This document shows, one piece after another, positions 16,793-25,765 of a DNA stretch of 64,000 nucleotides; within the stretch, counting starts at the first letter, position 1; every line of letters begins with the position of its first letter. The DNA is from an uncultured Bartonella sp. GTDB lineage: Bacteria; Pseudomonadota; Alphaproteobacteria; Rhizobiales; Rhizobiaceae. The DNA lies in the NCBI GenBank assembly GCA_946478235.1, contig CAMLBF010000009.1, forward strand, positions 18,607 to 82,606. The letters are read 5' to 3'. The notes below the pieces were generated by a model. The model saw only the letters and a program-made list of their open reading frames with translations. It was not told where the DNA came from and did no database searches. A program made the position numbers and the translations under genes.

Positions 16793-17177
16793 CGCTAAAC
16801 CTAAAATTATCTTTGATAATATTTTTTATAAATTTTCGGACATTTTAATAACCAAAACTATTTATACAAGGTGCTGTAATCATTAACCTATAAATACTGA
16901 TTTTTTAGAAAACAAGACAGCTAGTGCTTCATAATTTCATTGAAAATCGCGCAATGTCTTTATTTTTATTTATTATCTTTCAAAGACATTCTTTGGCAAA
17001 AAACAATGAATGAAGGTTTGAATAATGAAACCCAAAAATGGCTTTTGTAAAATGAAAAAACTCTCACAATGATCAAACAGATATAAACTAGATCACTGTC
17101 TTTTAAATCGTCCTGTAAATATAAGTCGTCCCATAAATACCACTATTACGTGTATTTATCTGCAAATCAGTGTGCAG
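16793..17177. other. AT-rich gap upstream of the DUF4145 gene
   Basis: About 385 bp without a credible gene. It must contain the DUF4145 promoter. I see no RNA gene or strong inverted repeat. Confidence 0.4.
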
Positions 17178-17741
17178 CTATCGTTGAATAATAAGGCGTG
17201 TTTGACGGGAAATATGCGGTAAAAGCCGCTCCATATCGCGTCGTGATAAAGCGATACACCCCTCTGTTGGCGCATAAGCTGTGCGAGCCAGATGAACAAA
17301 AATAGCGCTTCCTCTATTTTGTATTCTCTGGCGGATATTCCAATCCGGTATAAGAGCAATGTCATAAAGGTGGTCATCACGCAGCAGTTTTTCAGCACTG
17401 GCTTGATAAGGAAGACGCACGGGGCGATTGTAGTTTCTGTCACCAACACTATCGCACCACCCAGAGTTAGGTTTAACGCGCTTGAGTTTCAACATTGTCT
17501 GAGGGAGCTTTCGCAAGCTGTTTTTTTGAAAGCCAGACAAAAATCTCATATTGGCCAAAGGCGTTGCCCCATCCCCTTCACGCTTGCGTGCAGTGATTCC
17601 GCCCCGCCCAATAGCACATTGAAAACGACATAAACCCGCAGCCAAAATTCCTTGAGTTTGACTGCCACATTTTTTCCGTACAACAATTGATGAAATAAAA
17701 TATAGTTTTTTTATGGTTTTTTTTGTCGAATATGCTTGCAT
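17178..17741 (-). CDS. L,D-transpeptidase (YkuD domain) family protein
   Basis: A 187-residue protein with the YkuD catalytic signature near the C-terminus: the conserved histidine in FVHLARTAYAPTEGCIAL (about residues 148-165) and the nucleophilic cysteine in EGCIAL. Family members make 3-3 crosslinks in peptidoglycan, which dominate in polar-growing rhizobia. The short ITARKREGDGATPLANM segment (about 49-65) is typical of the single-domain alphaproteobacterial type. I see no clear cleaved signal peptide; the N-terminal 25 residues are basic and partly hydrophobic, so the true start is uncertain. It is divergent from the CenR-type regulator. Confidence 0.83.
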   Translation of the reverse strand: MQAYSTKKTIKKLYFISSIVVRKKCGSQTQGILAAGLCRFQCAIGRGGITARKREGDGATPLANMRFLSGFQKNSLRKLPQTMLKLKRVKPNSGWCDSVGDRNYNRPVRLPYQASAEKLLRDDHLYDIALIPDWNIRQRIQNRGSAIFVHLARTAYAPTEGCIALSRRDMERLLPHISRQTRLIIQR

Positions 17742-17814
17742 GACGGATCGTTTTTCTTGATTGTTACTATCAATTGTTTATAGCGTGAATTTACAAATTT
17801 CATAAGGAAACAAA

Positions 17815-18498
17815 ATGACCGATCGCACCCTTTTGATTGTAGATGATGATGATGATCTACGCTCTATCTTAGTAGAACAGCTGCAAATGCATGAAGAATT
17901 CAATGTATTGCAAGAAAGCACTGCAAAAAAAGGGATTGAGACAGCACGCAACGAAAATGTTGATCTGGTCATCATGGACGTTGGATTACCCGACCTTGAT
18001 GGACGAGAGGCTGTTAAAAATCTGCGGCAAGAAGGTTTTCGTGCGCCTGTTATCATGTTGACGGGGCATGACACTGATTCTGATACGATATTAGGTCTTG
18101 AAGCCGGTGCAAATGACTATGTGACAAAACCATTCCGCTTTGCTGTTTTACTGGCTCGTATTCGTGCACAATTGCGCCAACATGAGCAAAGTGAAGATGC
18201 AACGTTTAAGGTTGGACCATATACATTCAAACCAGGGCAAAAGCTTCTTATGAATGAAAATGGCAACAAAGTGCGCCTTACTGAAAAAGAAGCGGCTATC
18301 ATCAAATATCTTTATCGTGCCAATGACAGCATTGTAAGCCGTGATAAACTTCTGGAAGAAGTTTGGGGCTATAATTCTGGTGTAACAACCCACACATTGG
18401 AAACGCACGTTTACAGATTGCGCCAAAAAATCGAAAAAGATCCAGCAAATGCGCAAATTCTGGTAACAGATAGCGGTGGATATCGGTTAAACCCATAA
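17815..18498 (+). CDS. cenR: CenR-type OmpR-family response regulator
   Basis: A 227-residue two-component regulator. The receiver domain (1-120) has the acidic cluster IVDDDDDL, the phosphoacceptor aspartate in LVIMDVGLPD (about residue 55), threonine in MLTGHD and lysine in YVTKPF. The OmpR winged helix (130-227) shows LTEKEAAIIKYLYRA and GVTTHTLETHVYRLRQKIE. The overall sequence, including LQMHEEFNVLQE after the acidic cluster, agrees with CenR, an essential envelope regulator in Caulobacter and Brucella. No cognate kinase is adjacent. ATG 17815 has AAGGAAA upstream. Its neighbourhood next to an L,D-transpeptidase fits an envelope role. Confidence 0.82.
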   Translation: MTDRTLLIVDDDDDLRSILVEQLQMHEEFNVLQESTAKKGIETARNENVDLVIMDVGLPDLDGREAVKNLRQEGFRAPVIMLTGHDTDSDTILGLEAGANDYVTKPFRFAVLLARIRAQLRQHEQSEDATFKVGPYTFKPGQKLLMNENGNKVRLTEKEAAIIKYLYRANDSIVSRDKLLEEVWGYNSGVTTHTLETHVYRLRQKIEKDPANAQILVTDSGGYRLNP

Positions 18499-18513
18499 TC
18501 ATCACAAGAGTGA

Positions 18514-18544
18514 AATATGCCTGTTTGAAATGAACAGGCATATT
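18514..18544. terminator. Inverted repeat after cenR
   Basis: AATATGCCTGTT pairs perfectly with AACAGGCATATT around a 7-base loop. There is no T-run directly after it, so termination may be weak. Confidence 0.5.
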
Positions 18545-18603
18545 GAATATATATTCATCGCCCATATTGATAAGTATAAATGAATAACAGCTAGGAGCTT
18601 TAT

Positions 18604-19053
18604 TTGGCTATTGAGCAAAATATTGCTGTATTGAAACAATTGGAATTCTTTAGTTTTATGACTAAAGAACAATTGCGGCTGTTGTTATTTAGCGCCGAGG
18701 AACTGGATATTTCGCGCGGTAAAACGCTATTTCGCGAAGGGGATAAAGCCGATTGTGCTTATATTGTATTGGCCGGCAGTTTTAATCTTTTCCGCCGACA
18801 GGGTCATATTGATCGTGCTATTGATATGGTCACAAAGGGTACACTTTTGTCGGAATTGGCATTGATTACTGAAATTTCGCGACCAATGACAGCGGTAGCA
18901 GCATTGGATAGTGCCGTTTTAAAACTCAATCGAACGACATTTTTGCGGCTTATGGATGAATTTCCAGAAATTGCCTACCAGATCTATGATTATGTCAGTG
19001 ATAGAATGCGCGATTTGGTTAAAGACATTGGTCGCTTTTCAGATCTTTCATAA
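18604..19053 (+). CDS. Cyclic-nucleotide-binding (Crp-like cNMP) domain protein
   Basis: A 149-residue protein made almost wholly of one cNMP-binding jelly roll: LFREGDKADCAYIVLAGSF (about residues 39-57), GTLLSELALITEISRPMTAVA (about 78-98, the phosphate-binding cassette position). No helix-turn-helix follows, so it is not a complete Crp/Fnr activator. It starts at TTG 18604, supported by AGGAG seven bases upstream and by the absence of any nearby ATG. It may sense a nucleotide or act as a partner domain, and its position just after cenR hints at a linked role, but no function is known. Its 3' end is part of the tandem duplication described nearby. Confidence 0.8.
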   Translation: MAIEQNIAVLKQLEFFSFMTKEQLRLLLFSAEELDISRGKTLFREGDKADCAYIVLAGSFNLFRRQGHIDRAIDMVTKGTLLSELALITEISRPMTAVAALDSAVLKLNRTTFLRLMDEFPEIAYQIYDYVSDRMRDLVKDIGRFSDLS

Positions 19054-19063
19054 TTGTGTTTCA

Positions 19064-19818
19064 AGTTGCCCATTACCGATTAGATCTCTCACAATTGTGT
19101 TTTGGCCAGCCGAACTGGGTTGTAAACGCTCATTTCACAACATCAATACGACCAAACGACTTGCGGTTGGTCATTTGTGGTGTGAGTGCAGGTATAAAAA
19201 CACGCCGCGATTGACGGCGATGAGCCAATAATCCTTGAAACAACCGCTTTTGCGCATTGCAAATAAGAACACCACCAAAATACGGCAATAGGTTGCGTGC
19301 CAGTGGTTCATAGCCTGCGGAAATAAACCGCGCTAGCGCCTTTTGCGAGGGTAAAAAATATAAAGTTTCCTGAATATTCGAAACAGAAAAATTTGTTTGG
19401 CGTAACAAGTCAAGCAATTGGCCACGGCTATAAGGTTGCCCACTGCCGATCAGATCTTTCATAATTGTGTTTTGCCCAGCCGAACCGGACTGTAAACACT
19501 CATTTCACAACATCAATACGACCAAATGACTTGCGGTTGGTCATTTGTGGTGTGAGTGCAGGTATAAAAACACGCCGCGATTGACGGCGATGAGCCAATA
19601 ATCCTTGAAACAACCGCTTTTGCGCATTGCAAATAAGAACACCACCAAAATACGGCAATAGGTTGCGTGCCAGTGGTTCATAGCCTGCGGAAATAAACCG
19701 CGCTAGCGCCTTTTGCGAGGGTAAAAAATATAAAGTTTCCTGAATATTCGAAACAGAAAAATTTGTTTGGCGTAACAAATCAAGCAATTGGCCACGGCTA
19801 TAAGGTTGCCCACTGCCG
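19064..19818. repeat. 370-bp tandem duplication spanning the cNMP gene end and methyltransferase 3' part
   Basis: Unit 1 is 19064-19433 and unit 2 is 19434-19803, with a third boundary copy of GTTGCCCACTGCCG at 19804. Over 19131-19433 against 19501-19803 I see only two base differences, while the first 67 bp of each unit differ at about ten places. Each unit also carries a copy of the cNMP gene end (AGATCTTTCATAATTGTG-like), whose original is at 19040. This suggests an older small duplication followed by a recent one or by gene conversion. Confidence 0.9.
19130..19433 (-). pseudogene. Truncated duplicate of the methyltransferase C-terminus
   Basis: About 100 codons that repeat, almost base for base, the C-terminal part (from SGQPYSRGQLLDLLRQ to GRIDVVK and stop) of the neighbouring methyltransferase. 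It lacks the whole SAM-binding domain and any own ribosome site, so it cannot be a working enzyme. It arose from the tandem duplication. Confidence 0.85.
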
Positions 19819-20252
19819 AAAGGTGTATGCTCATTACGCGCCCAAAATCCACGTCTGTTAGGCGTTACTACGGTAAGCGTGCCATTGGGCGCCAACACGC
19901 GCCACATTTCATTTAAACACTCCTGAGCGTTTTCAGCAAATTCCAAAGCATGTATTAATAAAATACGGTCAACGGCGGCATCGGGCAACGGCAAATCTTC
20001 TTCAAAAACGAGCGCCGTGGCAACTTTATCGGCTTGTGGCCATATACAAGCCCCCTGCCGCGCCGGCATAAATGCAAAACAACGTTCTGCCCGTCCAACG
20101 ACACCTGAAAGATAGGGCGCCGCATATCCTAAACCCAAAATGCGCTCGCTTGATAAATCCCTATCCGCTATATCCAGCCGGCGAATAATGTTGTTTAAAA
20201 CCCTATTTCCTAGGGCTGTTGCATAAAATGATCTAAACGCCAGAATATCCAA
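19500..20252 (-). CDS. Class I SAM-dependent methyltransferase
   Basis: A 250-residue methyltransferase of the Methyltransf_11 type. Motif I is slightly changed (ILGLGYAAPYLSGVVG, about residues 38-53), the acidic end of motif II region is LPLPDAAVDRILLIHALEF (about 87-105), and NEMWRVLAPNGTLTVVTPNRRGFWAR (split as NEMWRVLAPNGTL and TVVTPNRRGFWAR) is typical. The substrate is unknown. Rhizobial homologues usually lie beside gloB, which in this genome is 41 kb away. The 3' 300 bp of the gene are duplicated downstream. The C-terminal basic region (AHRRQSRRVF) might interact with nucleic acid or membrane; this is a guess. Confidence 0.85.
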   Translation of the reverse strand: MDILAFRSFYATALGNRVLNNIIRRLDIADRDLSSERILGLGYAAPYLSGVVGRAERCFAFMPARQGACIWPQADKVATALVFEEDLPLPDAAVDRILLIHALEFAENAQECLNEMWRVLAPNGTLTVVTPNRRGFWARNEHTPFGSGQPYSRGQLLDLLRQTNFSVSNIQETLYFLPSQKALARFISAGYEPLARNLLPYFGGVLICNAQKRLFQGLLAHRRQSRRVFIPALTPQMTNRKSFGRIDVVK

Positions 20253-20293
20253 AAAACAACCTTCCGCCTCTCGATAATGTCGTTATCGAGATA

Positions 20294-20572
20294 TTATTGT
20301 ACAGGCGCCCTATCCCAACAACCAAGATTTTTACCGCGCAAATTATGTGAATCAATATCAACCAGCGCGCGCTGATCTTCTTTCATCATATAATAGCGTG
20401 TGCGCGCTTTTACATCGATTTTTTCCCAACCCACACATTCCGTCGGCAATTCAACCTTCTGTGTGGTTATTTTTTCTGTCCATGCCGTGGCCTGAGCCGC
20501 GCAGCCAGCCATCACCAGCATACACGGTAGAACCGCTGTTTTGACAGACATAAAAGTTTTTAACCTGTCCAT
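20294..20572 (-). CDS. Small secreted protein or lipoprotein
   Basis: About 92 residues from ATG 20572. The N-terminus MDRLKTFMSVKTAVLPC with MLVMAGC shows a signal with the lipobox LVMAGC, so the mature protein probably starts at that cysteine. The remaining 68 residues include two further cysteines (PTECVGW and LGCWDRAP) that could form a disulfide. I do not recognise the family. Another in-frame ATG at 20551 is equally possible; a longer frame from 20680 would hide the signal. It lies 41 bp upstream of the methyltransferase on the same strand and may be cotranscribed with it. Confidence 0.65.
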   Translation of the reverse strand: MDRLKTFMSVKTAVLPCMLVMAGCAAQATAWTEKITTQKVELPTECVGWEKIDVKARTRYYMMKEDQRALVDIDSHNLRGKNLGCWDRAPVQ

Positions 20573-21144
20573 GTTTACAATCCAATTATCCGATCTGACA
20601 TCACATCTGTAAATCTTAGCAAACTCTTCTATGGAAGAAAAAGAGTTCGTTAATTTAAGGTTAAAATCTGACAAAAACATGAAAGTATTAACTGGCCAAA
20701 ACTGCTTTACCAGAAAGTTGCGTCAGGGTTTAACGCATTTTATTATATAGCTCATCTTACAATTTAAAAGATGCGCGTTGGCGTAAAAATAGCAGCATGA
20801 AATTTGATGGTCTCATTTTAAACCTTAGAATGGAACCGATAGCCCAACCCCAGCATCACAAAATTATTGGAACATCATTGCGCTAACAATGTCATTAACA
20901 ATCACATGAGATGAATAGAACCATGAAAAGAAGGATAGCAACAGGAAAACGCAATTTGATATTTTTGAAATATAATACTATTTAATTTATAATTCTAAGA
21001 AATTTATTTTATATTGTTATTCGAAATAATATTCCATCGCTATGTTTTCCTCTCCATGCCCAATATCCTTAAGTGAAAGGTCACAACTATAGATCAGTGC
21101 TTCACGATAAGCGCCAATTCTGTATCTATTAAAGAGGAAACCAA
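20573..21144. other. Intergenic region between the small lipoprotein and cysK
   Basis: About 570 bp, very AT-rich near 20960-21030. It should hold divergent promoters for both genes, but I cannot place them with confidence. No RNA gene is visible. Confidence 0.4.
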
Positions 21145-22113
21145 ATGAGCGACAAGCAATCTTCGACAAAAGGACGTGGAGTTATTTATAATTCCATTTT
21201 AGATACAATTGGTAATACACCACTGGTGCGGATTGACAAATTTGCCAAGAAAAAAGGTGTAAAAGCGCATCTGTTAGCCAAGCTAGAATTTTTTAATCCA
21301 CTTGCCAGTGTCAAGGATCGTATTGGACTTGCTTTGATTGAGTCACTGGAAAAGCAGGGAAAAGCCATTCCTGGAAAAACCACTCTGATTGAACCAACAT
21401 CGGGCAATACAGGTATTGCGCTTGCTTTTGCGGCAGCGGCCAAAGGTTATCATCTTATTTTGACCATGCCGGAAACCATGTCGGTTGAACGCCGCAAACT
21501 TTTGAAATTTCTTGGTGCTGAACTTGTGCTGACTGAAGGTGCAAAAGGCATGAAAGGTGCCATTGCAAAAGCAGAAGAATTGGCAAATGAAAATCCAGAT
21601 GCAATTATTCCGCAACAATTTGAAAATCCTGCCAATCCTGATGTGCACCGCCATACCACTGCTGAAGAAATATGGAATGATACAAAAGGCGATGTTGATT
21701 TTTTAGTTGCTGGCGTTGGTACTGGTGGCACGATTACAGGTATTGGACAAGTTATCAAGCAACGCAAACCGGATTTCAAAGTTATAGCGGTTGAGCCTAA
21801 AGATTCTCCGGTATTGTCTGGCGGACAACCGGGTCCTCATAAATTACAAGGTATTGGCGCTGGCTTTGTACCCAAAACCCTTGATACACATGTTTATGAC
21901 GAAATCATTCCGGTAGCCAATGAAGATGCCTTTAAAAATTCGCGTGATCTGGCACTTTTGGAAGGTATTCCTGTCGGCATTTCTTCTGGTGCTGCCCTAA
22001 CGGCCGCTATAGAAATTGGTAAAAGACCTGAAAATGCTGGAAAGAACATTGTTATCATCATTCCTTCATTTGCAGAACGGTATCTTTCCACACCACTGTT
22101 TGATGGTCTATAA
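21145..22113 (+). CDS. cysK: Cysteine synthase A (O-acetylserine sulfhydrylase)
   Basis: A 322-residue PLP enzyme making cysteine from O-acetylserine and sulfide. The PLP lysine is in [10 protein letters not shown] (about residue 54), the substrate loop is [10 protein letters not shown] (about 81-90), and the phosphate-binding glycine loop is [12 protein letters not shown] (about 190-201). The sequence [14 protein letters not shown] near the C-terminus supports the CysK/CysM family, with CysK favoured by length and general pattern. ATG 21145 has AGAGGAAA upstream. The gene stands alone and ends in a symmetrical hairpin shared with the convergent DUF305 gene. Confidence 0.95.
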   Translation: MSDKQSSTKGRGVIYNSILDTIGNTPLVRIDKFAKKKGVKAHLLAKLEFFNPLASVKDRIGLALIESLEKQGKAIPGKTTLIEPTSGNTGIALAFAAAAKGYHLILTMPETMSVERRKLLKFLGAELVLTEGAKGMKGAIAKAEELANENPDAIIPQQFENPANPDVHRHTTAEEIWNDTKGDVDFLVAGVGTGGTITGIGQVIKQRKPDFKVIAVEPKDSPVLSGGQPGPHKLQGIGAGFVPKTLDTHVYDEIIPVANEDAFKNSRDLALLEGIPVGISSGAALTAAIEIGKRPENAGKNIVIIIPSFAERYLSTPLFDGL

Positions 22114-22211
22114 TCTGCCAATACAGACATTTCTCGAATGGCGATTGGTAATTGACCAATAAACCTCATGAGAGTAACGTCATATCTATAAAAAACTGCT
22201 GTTTGTTATAA

Positions 22212-22245
22212 AATATCCCTTTGGGGGTCGCCTCAAAGGGATATT
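22212..22245. terminator. Hairpin between convergent cysK and DUF305 gene
   Basis: AATATCCCTTTG pairs perfectly with CAAAGGGATATT around a 10-base loop (GGGGTCGCCT), with AATTTAT on the cysK side. It could end transcripts in both directions. Confidence 0.7.
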
Positions 22246-22267
22246 AATTTATCTCATTCACAAAAAA

Positions 22268-22633
22268 TCAATGCTGGTCGTGCTGTTTTAGCCAATCCTG
22301 CATTTGTTTAATTTCTTTTTCCTGCTCGGCAATGATATTTTCTGCCAGTTTTTTGGCTTCTGGCTCTTTGCCATATTTCAATTCTACTTTTGCCATATCG
22401 ACAGCGCCCTGATGATGGGCAAGCATTGATTTGACAAAATCAACATCTGCATTGCCAGTCATTTTCACCATCATGTTTTTATGCATTGTTTCATTAACTT
22501 TTTGCAATGCTTGAGATGATGCCGACATCGCTTTTTGTTTTACCATACCCATCATATTTTGCTCCTGACTCTGCGCGGATACATAACCAATGGAAGCACA
22601 AGATATGCATAAGGCAGCAATAAGTTTTTTCAT
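22268..22633 (-). CDS. DUF305 family periplasmic protein
   Basis: A 121-residue secreted protein. A signal peptide (MKKLIAALCISCASIGYVSA) is followed by a methionine-rich helix (QNMMGMVKQKAMSAS; NETMHKNMMVKM) and the DUF305 core VDFVKSMLAHHQGAVDMAKVEL with EQEKEIKQMQDWL. The HH pair and repeated methionines are typical of DUF305 proteins, some of which have been linked to copper handling. ATG 22633 has AGGAA upstream; an earlier start at 22666 would disrupt the signal peptide. The function here is not known, though metal binding is plausible. Confidence 0.88.
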   Translation of the reverse strand: MKKLIAALCISCASIGYVSAQSQEQNMMGMVKQKAMSASSQALQKVNETMHKNMMVKMTGNADVDFVKSMLAHHQGAVDMAKVELKYGKEPEAKKLAENIIAEQEKEIKQMQDWLKQHDQH

Positions 22634-23189
22634 GACGAATTCCTTTCTATGACGGCTAAACGGCAAACGATCACAATTGTTCCGTGATAGTTCGTTAACG
22701 TGTTTTATGTTCGTTGAGGGGGGCCATACACGTTAAGCTGTTTGATGATACGCCCCTTGAAGCGAAAGTAATCTATTGCGCATTAAAATATTTGCTTAAA
22801 AATGAGGCTATCTAATGAGCTTTATGGAAATAGTTTTTCCGCTCAAGCGCCAATCCATGCAATCTCGAAAAGCGTGGATTAATGGTCGTACGAATGACAA
22901 TGATAATCATGATTGTCAGCATATTTGGCGGATAGAACACAAGGGACAAAATTTCTGCACCGCAATAATTTTCACACTGCAATAAATCGCTCATATCCGT
23001 GATATATTTTCTTACTGGAAACATGAACAATGACTGCGGCAAGATAAGCGCTTTATCATGGCAAAGCGCGATAGATTACCCAGCCTATAGTATAAAAGGC
23101 ACTAAAACCACAGTCCCCACAAAACCCAGACTGCAAATGCCAAAATGTAATAGAAAAGTGTGATGCTATTGGGTTTTCAAGCGTAAAAA
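22634..23189. other. Intergenic region with a Fur-box-like palindrome
   Basis: No credible gene in about 550 bp; a 76-codon frame at 22812-23042 lacks motifs and a good ribosome site. The notable element is the palindrome described separately at 22895-22918. Confidence 0.45.
22895..22918. promoter_or_regulatory. 24-bp Fur-like palindrome
   Basis: TGACAATGATAA followed by TCATGATTGTCA forms an inverted repeat whose outer arms TGACAAT/ATTGTCA are perfect and whose centre AATGATAATCAT resembles half of a Fur box (GATAATGATAATCATTATC). It lies about 260 bp upstream of the DUF305 gene. Fur, Mur, Irr or Zur could be the reader; none can be chosen by eye. Confidence 0.45.
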
Positions 23190-25643
23190 TCAATTAAACT
23201 TCAGCAAGCGTTCCAAATAATCTTTTTCGGCTTCTGGTGTAAAAGATTGTCCTAGACGTTTACGAATTTCTTCCAAAATTTTTCGCGCCCGCTGCATATC
23301 ACTTTCTTGTGGCAATTCTGCCCCATTTTCGGATTTACCCTTGGCTGAATCAAGATGCCGCCCCAAAGGATCTTTCGGTGTTGTACCATCATCCTGACCG
23401 TTTTCGCCATTTTTCTTCATGGCTTCTTGCATCTGCTTCATAAGGTCTTTTGCACCACCCCGAAGAGAATCCAGTGCATCAGACTGTGATTGTGCTGATG
23501 AAGATCCATCCCCACCCTTTAAAGACTCACCAGATTTGCCCATCTGTTTCTCTGCATCTTTAAGGCTGTCACTCGGTTTCAATCCGCGTTCGGATAAATC
23601 TTTTTGCAGATTTTTTAATTCAGATTGCAATTCATCCTGTTTTTTATGCAGCTTATCCAATTCCTGCTGATATTGCTCTGGAGTTTTTTCACCACGTTGT
23701 TTTTCATCTTCCAGTTTGTGCGTATCGTTCAACGTTTCCTGCTGGCGACGCATCAAGTCACCGAGCTTATCCATATGTTTTTGCATCTCGTCAGTGCCAT
23801 TACCTGACTGGCCAGATCCGGACCCATTGGCGCCTTTTTGAACTTGTAAATTATCCATCATATTTTCAAGTTCTGACAAAAGCTGTTCTGCTGCTGAACG
23901 ATTACCGGTTTTTGCCATATCTTCTAGCTGTTGCAATTTTTGCGTCAGCTCATCAGGAGACAAGTTTTGCGCGTTATTATTGGATTTTTGGTCAGGGCTG
24001 ATATTTTGCTGCTGTTCAGCCAAAGCTGCCATATAATCATTCATTGCCTGCTTTAAGGCATCCATTAAACGACTTATTTCTTCAGGAGACGCTCCATTTC
24101 TTATAGCATCGCGTAGGGCTGCCTGTGCTTGTTTTAAGTTTTTTTCTGCCTGATTGACATTATCACCTTCAATGCCGACCGCTATCTGCCACATATAATC
24201 TGTTACATCGCGCAATTTATCATCAGTATCCGCAAGGGAAAGCCGTGTGCGCACGCTGCGTAAGGCCAAGAAATGCCCATAATTTTGAATTGTATCATCA
24301 GGCCGTAATGTAAGCGCCCACAGCATATCCATGACGCGTAACCGTGACATAGTATCCAATGCTAATAAACGCCGTTCTTCAACCACAGCACGCGACAAAG
24401 GATTACCAAAATTGCGTTGCGGCAAGGTCATGGTGCGGCTTTCGCTTTTTGCCACGTGTCCTGCGCCATCTTCAGCAATCAGGGTCAAATGCACTTCGGA
24501 ACCAGCCCAAGGATGGTTACTTATGTCCTGCACAGTGCGCCCTTGTCCTTTACCACCGCGCGGTATCAACAGCCGAATTTCCGGTGCATTATAAAGGGGG
24601 TGACCTATGCCTGCTATTTGTGATGTCGGCACAATTTCCACATAAGCTTTTTCAACACCGTAATCATCATCCAGCATATAGTTGAGCTCCAACGATCCAT
24701 TGAGAATACGTTCAGGCTCTTTGGTTAGCCGAATAGTTGGTGCGCGATCTGGGATAATGTCAAAATGCCATTTTTTTTCGTAATGGCGCAGTGACAAGAC
24801 AAGATCAGATGAAGATTTTAAGTCTGTTTCAAAAGTTTCATTGGTGCTTTTTGCCGAGGTTTTGTCTTTTTGCGCTGTTATATGCGCAGTCTTACCGCTT
24901 GAACTGTCTTTTAATTTCAAATAGGCGTCGCCGCCATCAACCACCCGAATTGTGACTTTACTACCTTCTGGAACCGTTGCGCGCTCAATTGCGGTTTGTG
25001 TCAGATAAATGGGGGCCTGTCCGGTATAAGATGGTGGCGTAACCCAAGCATCTACACGCAAAGACGATAAATTGACCGGTGCAGAAAAATCAAAAACATC
25101 ACCCAACCGACCTCCTGTATTGCCAAATGAATAGGCAAAAGCTGTCGCGGTAAAAAGTATAACCAGCGCGCGGATAGCCAGCGGATCATAGCGGCATATT
25201 GCAGTATCAGGAAAACCAGCTTGCAAATGCTCCAATTGGGCTGCCATGCGGCGTTGGTGTTCTGCCCAAAGCGCTTTAGCATAGGGATCATTTTCACCAT
25301 TAACCGGCTTATCAAAAAGTGCTTCAAGAGGTTGGTTTTGCAAACCGCTTGCTTTTTCTATCTGGCGATCAACCTCTCCTCTGGTTGGAACATGAAAGCC
25401 AGACAGAAAAAACAGACAACCAAATGCGATAAAAAGTAGCCCCCACACGATAAAGAGATGCGGCCAATAGGAAAGACTATTAAAAATGCCGAACCACGCC
25501 AATGCGATGAGCAACATCAATGCCATTATGCTTGGCAAAATACGTGGCAATAAACGCTCGAATAGCAGAACACACCATGCCAATGCTCTGGCCAATGTGA
25601 GCTTTGGCACTTGAAAAGGGGATGGTTGTTCATCGCTCATCAA
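23190..25643 (-). CDS. TIGR02302 family (DUF4175) large membrane-anchored protein
   Basis: An 817-residue protein of unknown function conserved in rhizobia. Two N-terminal hydrophobic helices (about residues 33-55 and 60-82) and a third near 155-170 anchor it; the following region (about 190-400) is predicted periplasmic and beta-rich. The C-terminal 350 residues are coiled-coil and extremely rich in Q, K, E, D and N (for example NLQKDLSERGLKPSDSL; EAMKKNGENGQDDG). It lies downstream of lysA in the argH-lptM-lysA order usual for the group. The start could be the first or second methionine (25643 or 25640). No catalytic motif is evident. Confidence 0.88.
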   Translation of the reverse strand: MMSDEQPSPFQVPKLTLARALAWCVLLFERLLPRILPSIMALMLLIALAWFGIFNSLSYWPHLFIVWGLLFIAFGCLFFLSGFHVPTRGEVDRQIEKASGLQNQPLEALFDKPVNGENDPYAKALWAEHQRRMAAQLEHLQAGFPDTAICRYDPLAIRALVILFTATAFAYSFGNTGGRLGDVFDFSAPVNLSSLRVDAWVTPPSYTGQAPIYLTQTAIERATVPEGSKVTIRVVDGGDAYLKLKDSSSGKTAHITAQKDKTSAKSTNETFETDLKSSSDLVLSLRHYEKKWHFDIIPDRAPTIRLTKEPERILNGSLELNYMLDDDYGVEKAYVEIVPTSQIAGIGHPLYNAPEIRLLIPRGGKGQGRTVQDISNHPWAGSEVHLTLIAEDGAGHVAKSESRTMTLPQRNFGNPLSRAVVEERRLLALDTMSRLRVMDMLWALTLRPDDTIQNYGHFLALRSVRTRLSLADTDDKLRDVTDYMWQIAVGIEGDNVNQAEKNLKQAQAALRDAIRNGASPEEISRLMDALKQAMNDYMAALAEQQQNISPDQKSNNNAQNLSPDELTQKLQQLEDMAKTGNRSAAEQLLSELENMMDNLQVQKGANGSGSGQSGNGTDEMQKHMDKLGDLMRRQQETLNDTHKLEDEKQRGEKTPEQYQQELDKLHKKQDELQSELKNLQKDLSERGLKPSDSLKDAEKQMGKSGESLKGGDGSSSAQSQSDALDSLRGGAKDLMKQMQEAMKKNGENGQDDGTTPKDPLGRHLDSAKGKSENGAELPQESDMQRARKILEEIRKRLGQSFTPEAEKDYLERLLKFN

Positions 25644-25765
25644 GATTTGTGGCTTCCACGTTTCAACAAGTTTTCACGACATCATAGCAGGGATCATGGC
25701 AAAGGCGAGACCATTTACCAAAAACACATATTGACTAGCAAAGAATGGAAAATAACCCCTTAATT

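Noticed and set aside
22812..23042. A 76-codon minus-strand frame with a hydrophobic centre
   Set aside because: No ribosome site or family motif, and it contains the Fur-like palindrome; chance frame more likely.
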